A stretch of DNA of 42,751 nucleotides from Mycoplasmataceae bacterium (GTDB lineage Bacteria; Bacillota_I; Bacilli_A; Mycoplasmatales; Mycoplasmoidaceae), in contig JAITFD010000008.1 in assembly GCA_031281575.1 (NCBI GenBank), positions 1 to 42,751 on the forward strand, read 5' to 3'. Positions 30,703 through 41,825 of the stretch are shown here, in pieces. The translations under genes were made by a program, and so were the position numbers. The notes beneath the pieces were generated by a model. It saw nothing but the letters and a program-made list of their open reading frames with translations. It ran no database searches and was not told the origin of the DNA. How positions within the stretch are numbered: the first letter of the stretch is position 1; each line of letters opens with the position of its first letter.

Positions 30703-33243
30703 ATGGCTAATCTGACCGGAATGCGAAGATTTAACATCTTTGCTCCTTATCGTAAATTATTACGAAAAGCAAAACGTGTGGCAAATGATGTTGATGCATT
30801 GAAAAAACATTATCGTGCTTTAACCAATGAACAACTAGCAAACAAGACAAATGAATTTTTAAATAAACTAAATTCAGGACAATCACTAAATTCATTGTTG
30901 ATTGAAATTTTTGCAACAGTTCGCGAAGCCATTTATCGAGTTACTGGTTTGTTTGCATTTAAAGTTCAAATCATCGGAGCTTATATTTTGCACGGTGGTG
31001 ATTTTGCCGAGTTATATACTGGTGAAGGTAAAACATTAGTCTGTGTAATGGTCGCATATGCAAATGCGTTAATGAAACACGGCGTTCATGTTATTACCGT
31101 CAATGAATATTTAGTACAACGTGATGCAAAATTTTGTGCGGAGTGTTTAAATCCATTAGGAATTACTGTTGGTTATAATTTATCCTCATTTAACCCTGAA
31201 CAAAAACGCGAAATGTTTAATTGTGATATAACCTATACGACCAATTCCGAATTAGGTTTTGACTATTTACGTGATAATATGGTGCATAATTATCAAGATA
31301 AAGTAATTCGTGAATTATATTTTGCAATTGTCGATGAAGGTGATTCGGTCTTAATTGATGAAGCGCGAACACCATTAATCATTTCAGGAATGCCGAAACG
31401 TGATGTATCAAAATATGTTGATGCGGATAAATTCGTTAAAACATTAAAACCGACTGATTACAAAATTGATGCTGAATCAAATAGTATTAACTTATTATCA
31501 AGCGGAATTAAAAAAGCGGAAGATTTTTTCAAATTAAAAAATTATTTTTTAATTGAAAATTCTGATCTAGTTCATAAAATTCGTAATGCCCTTTTAGCAA
31601 ATTACGTTTTCGCAGTTGGGAAGGAATATATTGTTCGGGATGATAAGATTCTATTAGTTGATCAATTTACTGGACGGATTTTAGAAGGACGAAGTTATAA
31701 CGCTGGATTACAACAAGCGATTCAAGCCAAAGAATATGTTAAAATTGAACCAGAAAATATTGTTGTAGCAACAATTACTTATCAATCATTTTTCCGATTA
31801 TATAAAAAACTTGCTGCGTGTAGTGGTACGGCGTTAAGTGAAGATGAAGAGTTTATGAAAATTTACAATATGGTTGTTGTACCAGTGCCAACAAACAAAC
31901 CTGTCCTTCGTAAAGATAATGATGATTATATATTTAGCGATAAGGTCGGTAAATGACACCACGTTACAGCGGAAATTGAAAAAATCCATTCAACCGGCCA
32001 ACCGGTATTAGTTGGTACAGCGAGTGTTGAAGATTCTGAACAATTATGTACTTATTTGCGGAATAAGGGGATTAACTTTAATCTGCTTAATGCAAAAAAT
32101 AATGCAACCGAAGCTGAAATTATTATGAATGGTGGTCAAATTGGCGCGATTACCATTTCAACAAATATGGCTGGTCGGGGAACCGATATTAAACTTGGTA
32201 AAGGTGTTAAAGAACTTGGGGGATTATATGTGATTGGTACAGAGCATAGTGAAAGCCGTCGTGTTGATAACCAATTACGGGGCCGTTCTGGTCGACAAGG
32301 TGATGTTGGTATGACTCGCTTTTTTGTTTCGCTTGAAGATGAATTGTTCCGTCGATTCGCATGAGAAAAAATTGGAAAGTTGCGAGCAAACTTAGAAGGT
32401 GATAAAGCTTATCATAGTTGATTTTTTACCAAAATTATTCTTGGTGCACAAAAGAAAGTTGAAAGCGCGAATTTTGATATTCGAAAAAACTTAATTGACT
32501 ACGATACGGTTTTATCAAATCAACGAGAATTAATATATAAACAACGTGATCAAATTTTGTTCGGTAAAGATAATATTGCTATTATTACTAAAATGTGTGA
32601 AAATACCGCGAAAGAAATTATTAAAATTAATGTTGATCAACAAAACAACATTTATGTTGAAAGTGAAAAAGTGGCAAACATTTTAAATAATATTATTTTT
32701 AACAGTAATGTGATTAACCCAAATTTCTTTACCGAAAAACCGCTTGCCCAATGTGAAGCAATTGTGAGTGAAATAATTAAATTGAGTGTTAACGCTCGAA
32801 TTGATGCTTTAGGTGACGAACAAAGCGCACGTGTGTTAAAACAAATTCTGGTCCAAAATTTAGATTTCCAATGAACCAATCACATCGATTTAATGTTCAA
32901 AGTACGTGAAGGTGTACAATTGCGTAGTTACGAACAAAAATCACCATTAAATATTTATATTCAAGAATCGGATGATCATTTCAATGTTATGAAACAAAAT
33001 ATTGCGCGAAACGTGATTGCTTCACTCCACCGAATTTATGTTCCGAATGCGGATAAAAAAATTAAAGAAATGTTATTGAAAACGATTCCCCAATGTTTGA
33101 ATGAATCAGTTATTGATGATTTACAAAAACCAGCAATTCAAGCGGCTTTAAATAATGACAATATTGAAATTAAAAATTTGAGTATTTCAAGTACCCCGAT
33201 TGTTGAAAAAACCGCTAATGAACAAGAAAAAAACGAAAAATAA
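30703..33243 (+). CDS. secA: Protein translocase ATPase SecA
   Basis: An 846-residue motor that drives preproteins through SecYEG. The nucleotide site has Walker A GEGKT ([12 protein letters not shown], near 107), Walker B in [20 protein letters not shown], and the second ATPase half with [12 protein letters not shown] and [13 protein letters not shown]. The C-terminus ends in a charged NEQEKNEK without the zinc-binding SEC-C motif, as in other mollicutes. TGA-Trp codons occur at several places (for example KWHHVT and WFFTKII). It is needed for export of the lipoproteins and surface proteins in this window. Confidence 0.96.
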
Positions 33244-33310
33244 ATCGTTAATTTAATCCATATTTAATTGATAATTAGCGTTTTCGCATATAATATTATT
33301 AATAATAGAA

Positions 33311-33757
33311 ATGCTAAAATTTACATGTGTTGATGAATTTAAATTATTGCAGAAAGGGTTAAGTTTTTACGAGCCCAGATTTGCTGCTGTAACCCAACTA
33401 TGCGAAAAATATATGAAAGACAAAGATGCTGAATTAATGTTTGACGTTGTATTTACAACCGAAAAGAAAATTATTGAACTTAATCATAAATACCGCAAAA
33501 AAAATGAATCAACCGATGTTATTTCGTTTGCTTTTCACGATGATGAAGTTGTTAAAACACACCTTTTAGGTGAGTTTTATATTTGTGTTCCGTTTGTTGA
33601 ACATCGTGCCGAAAAAGAACATTTTTCTTTTGACGATGAAATTATTTTATTATTCTTACATGGACTATTACACTTACTTGGTTTTGACCACCAAACAAAA
33701 AAAGATTTTGACATCATGTTCAATATCCAAAAAAAGATTTTAGAAAAAGTATTATAG
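33311..33757 (+). CDS. ybeY: Endoribonuclease YbeY (rRNA maturation factor)
   Basis: A 148-residue metal-dependent RNase acting in 16S rRNA 3'-end maturation and ribosome quality control. The three-His zinc motif HGLLHLLGFDH is at residues 117-127; STDVISFAF and LLGEFYICV are upstream family blocks. Its own TATAAT (33289-33294) is 16 nt before the ATG. It converges with gyrA; the 9-bp gap and both stop codons lie in a small hairpin. Confidence 0.93.
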   Translation: MLKFTCVDEFKLLQKGLSFYEPRFAAVTQLCEKYMKDKDAELMFDVVFTTEKKIIELNHKYRKKNESTDVISFAFHDDEVVKTHLLGEFYICVPFVEHRAEKEHFSFDDEIILLFLHGLLHLLGFDHQTKKDFDIMFNIQKKILEKVL

Positions 33758-33773
33758 AATAAATAATTATTCT
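33756..33773. terminator. Hairpin shared by convergent ybeY and gyrA stops
   Basis: AGAATAA, a 4-nt loop, then TTATTCT: a 7-bp perfect stem overlapping both stop codons. It lacks a GC-rich stem and long T-tract, so termination is tentative. Confidence 0.35.
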
Positions 33774-36301
33774 TCGTTATCGTCGTCGGTTGTTGGATCT
33801 AATTCAATTTGTTCAGTTTTATGTCCTTCAGTATATGATCCAGCTAGTTCGCCACCTTTAAACATTGTGATTGATTGAATTTTTTCATCTGGTTCAAGTC
33901 GCATTAGTCGGACACCGCTTGTTGCTCGGCCAATCACGTTAATTGAACCTAATGGGAAACGAATTACCTTACCAGAATCCGTAATCATTAACGCATCTTC
34001 CGTACCAGTTACCGCGCTAATAAACATTAATTGACCAGTTTTATCATTAACCTTTAAGGTTCTTACACCCTTCGCATTTCGTTTTGTTAATCGGTATGCT
34101 TCGGTTGGAGAAAGTTTTCCAACACCTTTATTACCAACGGATAAAATTTTGTCACCCGCCGATGATGAACTTAATCCAACAACACGCGCTTTTTTATCTA
34201 AATTGATTCCCCCAACACCAGCTGCAGTTCGTCCCATTAAACGGACTTGGTCAACCTTAAAGCGGTTCATATTACCGTTGTTAGCGCCGATATATATTTC
34301 ATCATTATCATTAACCTTAATCACATTAAATAATTTATCATCGTCGTTTAAACCGATCGCAATTTTTCCATTCCGATTAATATTCATAAATTCTTTTAAT
34401 GCCGTTCGTTTTACCCGGCCATTAACGGTACAAAAGAACAATGAACCATTTTCATAATCAGCAATTGGTAAAATTGTTAAAATTCGTTCGCCTTTTTCAA
34501 TGCCAACAATATTGATTGCTGGAATTCCTTTACTGGCTTTGGATCCAAGGGGAATTTGGTGACCACGGATTCGGTAAATTTTTCCATAGTCAGAGAATAA
34601 TAATAAGTCAATATGGGTATTAGCCGAAATAATTCTTTCCACATCGTCGTCTTCATGTGTTTGAGCAGCATTTGCCCCAACTCCACCACGGTTTTGGGCA
34701 CGGTAAGCATCGACTGGTAAACGTTTTAAATAACCGTTTGATGACATCGTAATTAAGATGTCTTCTTGCGGAATTAAGTCTTCGTCATCAATATCACAAG
34801 TAATATCAGTTCGAATTACTGTTCGTCGTTCGTCGCCGAATTTTTTTGTAATTGCTTCTAATTGACTAATAATGATTTGAATTTTACGATCGTGTTTAAC
34901 TAAAATATCATTGATATCAGCGATTCGTGCACGTAATGTCGCTAATTCATCTTCAATTTTTTGACGTTCTAGTCCAGATAATGCGCGTAATTTCATATCT
35001 AAAATTGCTTTAGCCTGGATTTCAGTTAATTGATATTTATTCATTAATTTGTTCATTGCGTCATTGTTATCATCAGCAGTTTTAATTGTATTAATTACGT
35101 CATCAATATTCGTTGTCGCAATATGTAAACCAATTAAAATGTGTTCTCTTTCTTTTGCGCGTTTTAATTCAAAATTTAATTTTCGGGTTAATACTTCAAT
35201 TTGGTGATCTAAATATATTTTTAAAGCATCGATTACATTTAATAATTTTGGTTCACCATTCACTAATGCAAGAATATTAACACTGAATGATGTTTGTAAT
35301 GGTGTAACTTTATATAATTGATTTAATAATACTTCAGGAATAACATCTTTTTTCGTTTCAATTTCAATGCGGATCCCATCCCGTGAAGAATAATCTTGTA
35401 AATCCGCAATCCCTTCAACAACCTTCGTTTTAACTAATTCCGTAATTTTATCAATTAAATCTTTTTTACCAACTAAATAAGGTAACTCCGTAATAATGAT
35501 TGTTGATTTACCATTATCGTGGTATTTAATTTCAACTTTTGAACGCACTGGTACACTACCACGACCAGTCCGGAAATATGCATCAATACCTTCGAGTCCG
35601 ATAATTTCGGCCCCCGTGGGAAAATCGGGTCCTTTTAAAACATTTTTAATTTCTTCAACAGTTACATCTGGATTAGCCGCAATTAATTTAATTGCTGCTG
35701 TTAATTCATTTAAATTATGCGGTGGAATATTTGTCGCCATTCCCACGGCAATTCCACTACTACCGTTCGCTAATAAATTTGGAAATACTGCTGTTAAGAC
35801 AGTTGGTTCGCGTTCACTACCGTCATAGTTATCGGCAAAATCAACTGTATCCATTTCAATATCAGCTAACATTACGTCGGCAATTTTTGATAAACGTGCT
35901 TCAGTATAACGCATCGCTGCAGCACTATCATCTGTTGATCCAAAGTTACCATGACCATCAATTAACATATAACGCATACTGAAATTTTGCGCTAATCGCA
36001 CCATTGTTTCATATGCTGCTGTATCACCGTGTGGATGGTACTTACCGATTACTTCACCGACAATCCGTGCTGATTTTTTATGTGGTTTAGTGGAATCTAA
36101 TCCTAATCCATATGCGGCAAATAAAACCCGACGGTGAACTGGTTTTAAACCATCACGTGCATCAGGTAAAGCTCGCGCAACAATAACGCTCATCGCATAT
36201 TCAAGAAAAGAACTTTCTAATTCTTTATTAATCGGTAAATCATTAATCTTTGTTTTACTTAAATCACTTTTTATTTTCTCAATCGAGTTGTCGTTAGCCA
36301 T
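33767..36301 (-). CDS. gyrA: DNA gyrase subunit A
   Basis: 844 residues. Catalytic Tyr132 lies in [10 protein letters not shown]. The GyrA-box position reads QNRGGVG (family QRRGGKG), which marks gyrase rather than topoisomerase IV. At the two positions where fluoroquinolone resistance arises in other bacteria, this protein has Thr94 and Glu98 (HGDTAAYE). No in-frame TGA splits the gene. A real Shine-Dalgarno AAAGGA lies 6 nt before the ATG, unlike most first genes here, as expected for the second gene of a gyrB-gyrA operon (13 nt apart). Confidence 0.96.
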   Translation of the reverse strand: MANDNSIEKIKSDLSKTKINDLPINKELESSFLEYAMSVIVARALPDARDGLKPVHRRVLFAAYGLGLDSTKPHKKSARIVGEVIGKYHPHGDTAAYETMVRLAQNFSMRYMLIDGHGNFGSTDDSAAAMRYTEARLSKIADVMLADIEMDTVDFADNYDGSEREPTVLTAVFPNLLANGSSGIAVGMATNIPPHNLNELTAAIKLIAANPDVTVEEIKNVLKGPDFPTGAEIIGLEGIDAYFRTGRGSVPVRSKVEIKYHDNGKSTIIITELPYLVGKKDLIDKITELVKTKVVEGIADLQDYSSRDGIRIEIETKKDVIPEVLLNQLYKVTPLQTSFSVNILALVNGEPKLLNVIDALKIYLDHQIEVLTRKLNFELKRAKEREHILIGLHIATTNIDDVINTIKTADDNNDAMNKLMNKYQLTEIQAKAILDMKLRALSGLERQKIEDELATLRARIADINDILVKHDRKIQIIISQLEAITKKFGDERRTVIRTDITCDIDDEDLIPQEDILITMSSNGYLKRLPVDAYRAQNRGGVGANAAQTHEDDDVERIISANTHIDLLLFSDYGKIYRIRGHQIPLGSKASKGIPAINIVGIEKGERILTILPIADYENGSLFFCTVNGRVKRTALKEFMNINRNGKIAIGLNDDDKLFNVIKVNDNDEIYIGANNGNMNRFKVDQVRLMGRTAAGVGGINLDKKARVVGLSSSSAGDKILSVGNKGVGKLSPTEAYRLTKRNAKGVRTLKVNDKTGQLMFISAVTGTEDALMITDSGKVIRFPLGSINVIGRATSGVRLMRLEPDEKIQSITMFKGGELAGSYTEGHKTEQIELDPTTDDDNEE

Positions 36302-36307
36302 ACTTTA

Positions 36308-36313
36308 TCCTTT
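36308..36313 (-). promoter_or_regulatory. Shine-Dalgarno site of gyrA
   Basis: AAAGGA on the minus strand, 6 nt from the gyrA ATG. It is notable because operon-leading genes in this window mostly lack such a site. Confidence 0.65.
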
Positions 36314-36314
36314 C

Positions 36315-38291
36315 TTACACATCAATATTTTTAATAAATTTTGCATTTTTTGCAATAAAATCTTTTCGTGGCGCAACATCATCACCCATTAAAAAAGAAA
36401 AATTTTGATCAGCTAATACTGCATCTTCAATCGTAATTTGTTTTAAAATTCGGTTGGTTGGATCCATTGTTGTTTCTCATAATTGTTCCGGATCCATTTC
36501 TCCTAAACCTTTATATCGTTGAATCACATATTTGCTATCCGTATATTTTTGTTTAATTACTTCTAACTCGTCATCACTATATGCATATTCGACATTTTTA
36601 CCTGCGATAAATTTATATAACGGTGGAACGGCAGCATAAATATGACCAGTTTCAATCAATTTGCGCATGTGACGGAAAAAGAATGTTAATAAAAGAATTC
36701 GAATATGGGCTCCATCAACATCGGCATCCGTCATAATGATAATTTTATCATAACGAATTTTTGTTAAATCAAATTCTGGTTCAACACCAGCACCAATGGC
36801 ATTGATCATCGCATTAATTTCTTCATTATCAAAAATCTTTTCGGTTTTAGCTTTTTCCACATTAATAATTTTTCCCCGTAACGGTAAAATTGCTTGAAAG
36901 AAACTATTCCGTCCCATTTTTGCTGAACCACCGGCTGAATCACCCTCAACAATATAAACTTCGCTAATTTCCGCATTCTTTGATGAGCAATCCGATAATT
37001 TTCCAGGTAATGATCCAGAATCAAATGGTGATTTACGTCTTGTTGCTTCTCGTGCTTCAAGGGATTTTATTCGTGCTTCTTTAGCAAATAAAACTTTTTT
37101 AATGATTACAACAGCTTCATCGGGATTTTCTAAAATAAATTTTTCGAGAATTAACGACGTAATATCATTAACAAACGGGCGAACTTCCGTATTACCTAAT
37201 TCCCCCTTAGTTTGACCTTTATACTGTGGATTGGGGTGTTTAATTGAAATAATTGCAGTTAATCCTTCTAAAACATCATCTTTCGAAATTTTGTCATCTT
37301 GTTCCTTCATTAATTTTTTCTCAACCGCAAATTTGTTTAATAAACGCACTAATGCTAATTTAAAACCTTCTTCATGAGTTCCACCTTCGGCAGTTCGAAT
37401 ATTATTACAAAACGAATAACAAGAATTATTATAGGTTTTGTTATATTGGAAAGCAATTTCTCCCATTACACGGTATACTTTACCTGATTCTGTCGGTGAT
37501 TTTAAATCGTGGGTCATTTCACCATAAATAATCGCTGGTGTAAGTTTTTCTTTATCTTGATTAAGGTCTTCAACATATTGTTTAATTCCACCGCTAAATT
37601 CTCAAAAATCCGAAGTATTCGCAATTTCGTCTTTAAAAATGAACTTAATACCTTTATTTAAATATGCTAACTGTTTTAGCCTTGAAGCGATAATCTCGTG
37701 GTCCCATGGCGATTTCTCCATAATTGTAAAATCGGGATAGAATTCAATTCGCGTTCCGGAATTTTTATCCGAAAAATCAACATCAGTTACAATTTTTAAT
37801 GGTTCAAGTTGTGCTCCGTGATCAGGATCATGATAATAATCAGTTGAATTAAATTCCATATAATGAACAGCATTTTCACGTTTAACTCAAACCTTCATTC
37901 ATTTACTTAGCGCATTAACTACACTTGCACCAACACCGTGTAATCCACCAGAAATTTTATATGCCCCATCACCAAATTTACCACCAGCATGTAATTTACA
38001 TAGTGCTAATTCAATTCCGGTTTTGCCTGATTCTTGTTTTTTGGTTGGAATACCTCGACCATCATCATCAACAATTACCGAACCACTTTTCGTAATCGTT
38101 ACAATCACTCGGGACGCAAATCCCGCCATGGCTTCATCGACAGAGTTATCAACGATTTCTCACACCATGTGGTGTAATCCTTTGGCGCCAGTGTCGCCAA
38201 TATACATTCCAGGACGAATTCGTACTGGTTGTAACTCTTTTAATTCTTGAATCTCGTCGTAAGCTTGATTCGTTTGGTTTTGGTCGGCCAT
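36315..38291 (-). CDS. gyrB: DNA gyrase subunit B
   Basis: A 658-residue ATPase subunit of gyrase. The GHKL ATP-binding motifs are visible: [17 protein letters not shown] and [15 protein letters not shown]. The TOPRIM domain has EGDSAGGSA and DADVDGAHI, and the tail has [21 protein letters not shown], where the first Trp is TGA-encoded. Start codon: ATG at 38289-38291, 12 nt after TATAAT (38304-38309). gyrA follows after 13 nt. Confidence 0.96.
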
Positions 38292-38303
38292 ATGCTTATA
38301 TAT

Positions 38304-38309
38304 ATTATA
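38304..38309 (-). promoter_or_regulatory. -10 box of gyrB-gyrA
   Basis: TATAAT on the minus strand within a TA-repeat, 12 nt before the gyrB ATG. No Shine-Dalgarno sequence precedes gyrB. Confidence 0.45.
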
Positions 38310-38383
38310 TAATAATATATATAAATTTTTACATAAATTTAAAACTTAAAAAATAAACAAAATTAAATGTTGTTTTTATATTC

Positions 38384-39184
38384 CTATAAATGGAATTTTT
38401 CTTTATTTGTTAAATCGTTAACTAATTCTTTTTGACGGTTAACAACATCATCAACTTGACCTTGGTATAATTTTACATATTGTTGTAAACTGAATGTAAC
38501 TTCGTTTAATTCACGTTTAGCAGTGTTAATTTGGGCTAATAGTTGATCAATATCATTTAATGTAACAACTAATGTTGACTTTTGTCCATTTAATTCGTGG
38601 TATAATTGTGATTCACGGTTGGTTAATTCAACAAATTCGTTTGAATCATCAAAAGCATTACGACCAGTTGTTTTTTGCACGAAAGAACTAAAAGTAGGAG
38701 CAACATCAGCATCATTAGCGACTGCACCATAACCAGCTAAAGAGTTAGTTTCGCCGCTTGAAGCTGGAACATGAGCTGAAAAACTAACAGTTGAAGGTAA
38801 TACAGTAACTGAGCTATTGTGAGTTGTATGTGATACATGTTTAACAACAGGTGCTTGAACCACAGGTTGTTCAACAGGTTTTGGTGTTGGAAGTTTAATT
38901 TCTGGTAATTTAACAGTATTAAAAGCTTTTACTTTTGCTTGATTGGCAACAACAGCTGCTTGTGCTTCAGCAAGTTCTTTTTCGGCTTTTTCACGTTCTT
39001 TACGTTCTTTTTTTGTTTCTTCTGGAGCAGCAGCTAACGGAACAGTAGCGGCAGCAGGCGCTGGTGTACCAGTTGATTTATGAAAAGTACCAGCTGCTTT
39101 GCTCAATAATGCTTTTAATGCATCAAATGACTTATTAACAGTTGATTTTTCTTCCTCTACACTGATTTTATTTGTCTTTGCCAT
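38384..39184 (-). CDS. Coiled-coil protein with Ala/Pro linker, paralogue of 39213 gene
   Basis: 266 residues, no signal peptide or membrane segment, probably cytoplasmic. Order: a charged N-terminus, an Ala/Pro-rich stretch (TPAPAAATVPLAAAPEE), a charged helix (KKERKEREKAEKELAEAQ), a Pro/Val-rich linker (about 95-125), then a Ser/Thr-rich region. A C-terminal 85-residue coiled coil ends LYQGQVDDVVNRQKELVND plus KEKFHL. That final block is shared with the 120-residue protein upstream. The plan recalls modular cytoskeletal or attachment-organelle proteins of mycoplasmas, but no sequence family is recognised. It is second in a tandem pair, 28 bp downstream. Confidence 0.8.
   Translation of the reverse strand: MAKTNKISVEEEKSTVNKSFDALKALLSKAAGTFHKSTGTPAPAAATVPLAAAPEETKKERKEREKAEKELAEAQAAVVANQAKVKAFNTVKLPEIKLPTPKPVEQPVVQAPVVKHVSHTTHNSSVTVLPSTVSFSAHVPASSGETNSLAGYGAVANDADVAPTFSSFVQKTTGRNAFDDSNEFVELTNRESQLYHELNGQKSTLVVTLNDIDQLLAQINTAKRELNEVTFSLQQYVKLYQGQVDDVVNRQKELVNDLTNKEKFHL
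38391..38467. repeat. 77-bp repeat, copy 1 (3' end of coiled-coil gene)
   Basis: Aligns without gaps to 39220-39296 with 6 differences over 77 bp, and only 1 difference over 38411-38467. It encodes the shared C-terminal YQGQVDDVVNRQKE block. Confidence 0.85.
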
Positions 39185-39212
39185 ATTCTTCTAATTAAAT
39201 ATAAACTAACTA

Positions 39213-39575
39213 CTAGTGGTGGAATTTTTCCTTTTTATCTAAATCGTTAACGAATTCTTTTTGACGGTTAACAACATCATCAACTTGACCTTGGTAAGAT
39301 TTTAAGAATTGTTGAATAGCGAATGAAACTTCATTAATTTCACGTTTAAGTGTGTTAATGCTATTTAATGTAGTATCAACTTCCGTTAATTTTGCAATTA
39401 AAGCAATTTTAGCAGAATTTAAGATTTGGAATAGATCAGCTTGACGTTCAGCTAATGTATGAAATTCACCGCTATTATCAACTGAAGCACGTGATGTTTC
39501 TAATTGAACTAACTTTGTGAAATTCTCTTGAGTGTCTTCTACTGTTGTCGGTTGTGCTATTTCCTTGCTAGACAT
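39213..39575 (-). CDS. Short coiled-coil protein, paralogue of 38384 gene
   Basis: A 120-residue acidic/polar protein without signal or membrane segment. A helical coiled coil runs from about 40 to the end, with the terminal block SYQGQVDDVVNRQKEFVND and KEKFHH. The matching segment of the longer downstream paralogue also contains KRE(I/L)NEV.F..QQ. It corresponds to the coiled-coil module alone. A TATAAT (39588-39593) lies 12 nt before the ATG. The pair may form hetero-oligomers. Function unknown. Confidence 0.8.
   Translation of the reverse strand: MSSKEIAQPTTVEDTQENFTKLVQLETSRASVDNSGEFHTLAERQADLFQILNSAKIALIAKLTEVDTTLNSINTLKREINEVSFAIQQFLKSYQGQVDDVVNRQKEFVNDLDKKEKFHH
39220..39296. repeat. 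77-bp repeat, copy 2 (3' end of short coiled-coil gene)
   Basis: Partner of 38391-38467. The near-identity is much higher than in the rest of the two genes. Confidence 0.85.
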
Positions 39576-39651
39576 AATGACATATATATTATATACAAAT
39601 TTATTTTTTTTTCTATTTTATTCGCACAAAACATAACACTAATATTAATGA

Positions 39652-40275
39652 TTAATCCGTTTTTGATTGGCGATAGGTTCGTAAAATATTATTAAAGTCC
39701 ATATATAAATACAACGAAAATTTGTAAATAATTTGGTTATAACGATAATTAAATAATTTTATTCCGTTATTAAATTTGATTAATTTTGCTAAGATGTCAA
39801 GAAAGTTCTTTCCGTTATATTCAGTGATTTGAAAACAAAGCATTTCATAATGTTCGGCCAATGTTTGAAATGAATTTTTTTTAGTTTTAAGAATTTGTTC
39901 AATTAATGCTTTTTTTGTCGCGATATGTGTTTTTTCAATCATTGCTGCAAAATCAATTTTACTGAAATTATCAATTAATAAACGTTTTTTATTCAGGCGC
40001 GCTCGTGTTTCAATGTAATAAAATTGAATTGTTAAATTTAATATTATCGCAAACAAAGTTAATAAAAACAGTCATTGCAGTTGTAATTGAAAATATGCTA
40101 AAATAATTATTTCAATTACAAATATCACTAATAAGATTAATAATCATCGGCGTTGATGACGATACTCTTTGAATAAAATAAATTTAGCATTAATATTTAC
40201 CATAATTAGGATTAGCGCATTGTATAAATTGATTAAAATGAATAAGCCAACGATTATTCCAGCGAAGTAATCCAT
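39652..40275 (-). CDS. Membrane protein of unknown function downstream of dnaN
   Basis: 207 residues. Three membrane segments lie within the first 90 residues (GIIVGLFILINLYNALILIMV; LLILLVIFVIEIIILAYF; LFLLTLFAIILNLTIQFYY). A basic cytoplasmic-type domain of about 110 residues follows (RARLNKKRLLI; KTHIATKKALIEQILKTKK), ending RTYRQSKTD. The first 75 residues depend on reading two TGA codons as Trp. Start and preceding CinA-like stop overlap by one base (TAATG), so it belongs to the dnaN unit. No family is recognised. Confidence 0.75.
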
Positions 40276-40694
40276 TATTTTTTAATTGAATCGATAAATG
40301 ATGAAAAATATGTTAAACTCAAAGCTGCTGCCTCAACTGGATCGTTTTTATCAATCGTAATTTCTTTGATATAGTTTTTATCAAGAAAAATAATGCAAAT
40401 AAACAAAATGTTTTTTTTTAAATGGGTTGCGATACAAATATCAGCTGGAATTTTCCGTAATGTTTTAAGTGCAAACTCCAAAATATATGCCTTAGTATTT
40501 TTATTTGATGTTGCTCCCAATAAATCATTTAACGTTTTATCGTTTGTGAAAATTAATCCACCTAAATAAAATTTATGATAGTTCTTTTTTTGGGTTATTA
40601 AGCGAGCTAATAAACCGTTTGTTCCGTATTCACAAGTCGTAACTTTTAAATTATTTTTTTCTAAAACTTCGGAAATTGAATCAAGAGCTTTCAT
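40275..40694 (-). CDS. CinA C-terminal-domain-like protein, active site degenerate
   Basis: 139 residues with the CinA/PncC fold pattern. An N-terminal helix and strand (LEKNNLKVTTCEYGTNGLLARLIT) occupy the place of the nucleotide-amidase motif ESCTGG. FYLGGLIFTNDKTLNDLLGA matches the conserved f.GG.v.Y.n..K..llGv block. LRKIPADICIATHL matches the r...aD...a..G region. The catalytic Ser of ESCTGG is not evident (CEYGTNG), so amidase activity is doubtful. ATG follows the dnaN TAA directly (TAAATG). Confidence 0.65.
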   Translation of the reverse strand: MKALDSISEVLEKNNLKVTTCEYGTNGLLARLITQKKNYHKFYLGGLIFTNDKTLNDLLGATSNKNTKAYILEFALKTLRKIPADICIATHLKKNILFICIIFLDKNYIKEITIDKNDPVEAAALSLTYFSSFIDSIKK

Positions 40695-41825
40695 TTATGA
40701 ACGGGCTGGTAAAATTAACGAAGAATAATTGTGGTTTTTGTCGTCAAATAAATAAATTGGTGATAAATTGTTCGTAAATTTAACTGTAACGTTTGCATCA
40801 TCAATGTTTTTTAATAGATTAAGTAACGAAGCGGCATTTAAGATAATGGTTGTTTCTTCGTTGATTTTTCCTTTAATTTTAATTACTTCAAACATTATCC
40901 CTTTTTGTAAATTTTGGGCTTTAATTTGGATTTGTTCATTTTTAACCTCGATTGAGATCATTGTTTTTGACGATGATGGATCTTCAGAAACAATGATTGC
41001 TTTTTCAATTGCTTTTGTGATTAAGCGACGGTCAATTACAAATTCGTTTGGTAGTTCGTTGTTTTGAATGAATTTTTCGATGTTTGGATAATCACCTTCA
41101 ATTAAACGTGAAATATATTTAATATTATCGTTTTCAATAATTACACGGTTTTGTTCACCTAGATAAAAATTAAACTTTTTTTCTTTCGCTTGCGATGTGA
41201 TTAATTTAATTGTTTCAACATTCATTGTAATTCGAAATTTAGGTCCGTCATATTTATCTTTAATATAAGCTAAGTAGTGTGAATCAGTTGCGGCTGCTTC
41301 AATAAAATTATCTGTTCGTTTTGAATCAATTAAAACACCCATTAAAACTTTATTGATTGATATTTCGTTTTTTTTACTGCTAGCAATTCGAACTAATTTA
41401 TTAGCAATTTTAGCAAAAAAGTCAACGTTGATTATTCCGGAACTTTTATTTTCAGTATTAAAATCATAATGTGGATAGTCATCACAATTTAACAAATTTA
41501 AATCCATATTGAATGTTTCGGTTTTAATTTTTAGAATTTGTTCATCGACTAATTCAATTTCGATTTTGTTTTCTGAAATTTTACTTAGGATTTTTAAAAA
41601 ACTATTACCTTCAATTAATATTTTTCCTGGTTTAACAATTTCTAAATGTTTATTGATTGTTGTTTTAACAGCAACTTCTTCGTTGCTACCAGTTATTTCT
41701 AAATTATTCCCGTTTGTTTCTAACAATAAGCAACTTAGTAATGGATTAGCACTGGTGTTTGTTAAAATAGTGTTAAATATCGCAATTTCTTCATTAAATT
41801 TTTTATTATCAAGGATTAATTTCAT
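40695..41825 (-). CDS. dnaN: DNA polymerase III beta subunit (sliding clamp)
   Basis: A 376-residue clamp that tethers the replicative polymerase. It shows the three-domain DnaN layout and length: MKLILDNKKFNEEIAIFNTIL at the start, LEITGSNEEVAVKTTI, GVLIDSKRTDNFIEAAATDSHYLAYI and IEGDYPNIEKFI in the middle, and the tail SPIYLFDDKNHNYSSLILPAR (family: P.....d......yl.mPvr). The start is ATG, 9 nt after TATAAT (41835-41840). The two downstream genes overlap or abut it, forming an operon. dnaA is not adjacent in this window. Confidence 0.95.
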   Translation of the reverse strand: MKLILDNKKFNEEIAIFNTILTNTSANPLLSCLLLETNGNNLEITGSNEEVAVKTTINKHLEIVKPGKILIEGNSFLKILSKISENKIEIELVDEQILKIKTETFNMDLNLLNCDDYPHYDFNTENKSSGIINVDFFAKIANKLVRIASSKKNEISINKVLMGVLIDSKRTDNFIEAAATDSHYLAYIKDKYDGPKFRITMNVETIKLITSQAKEKKFNFYLGEQNRVIIENDNIKYISRLIEGDYPNIEKFIQNNELPNEFVIDRRLITKAIEKAIIVSEDPSSSKTMISIEVKNEQIQIKAQNLQKGIMFEVIKIKGKINEETTIILNAASLLNLLKNIDDANVTVKFTNNLSPIYLFDDKNHNYSSLILPARS

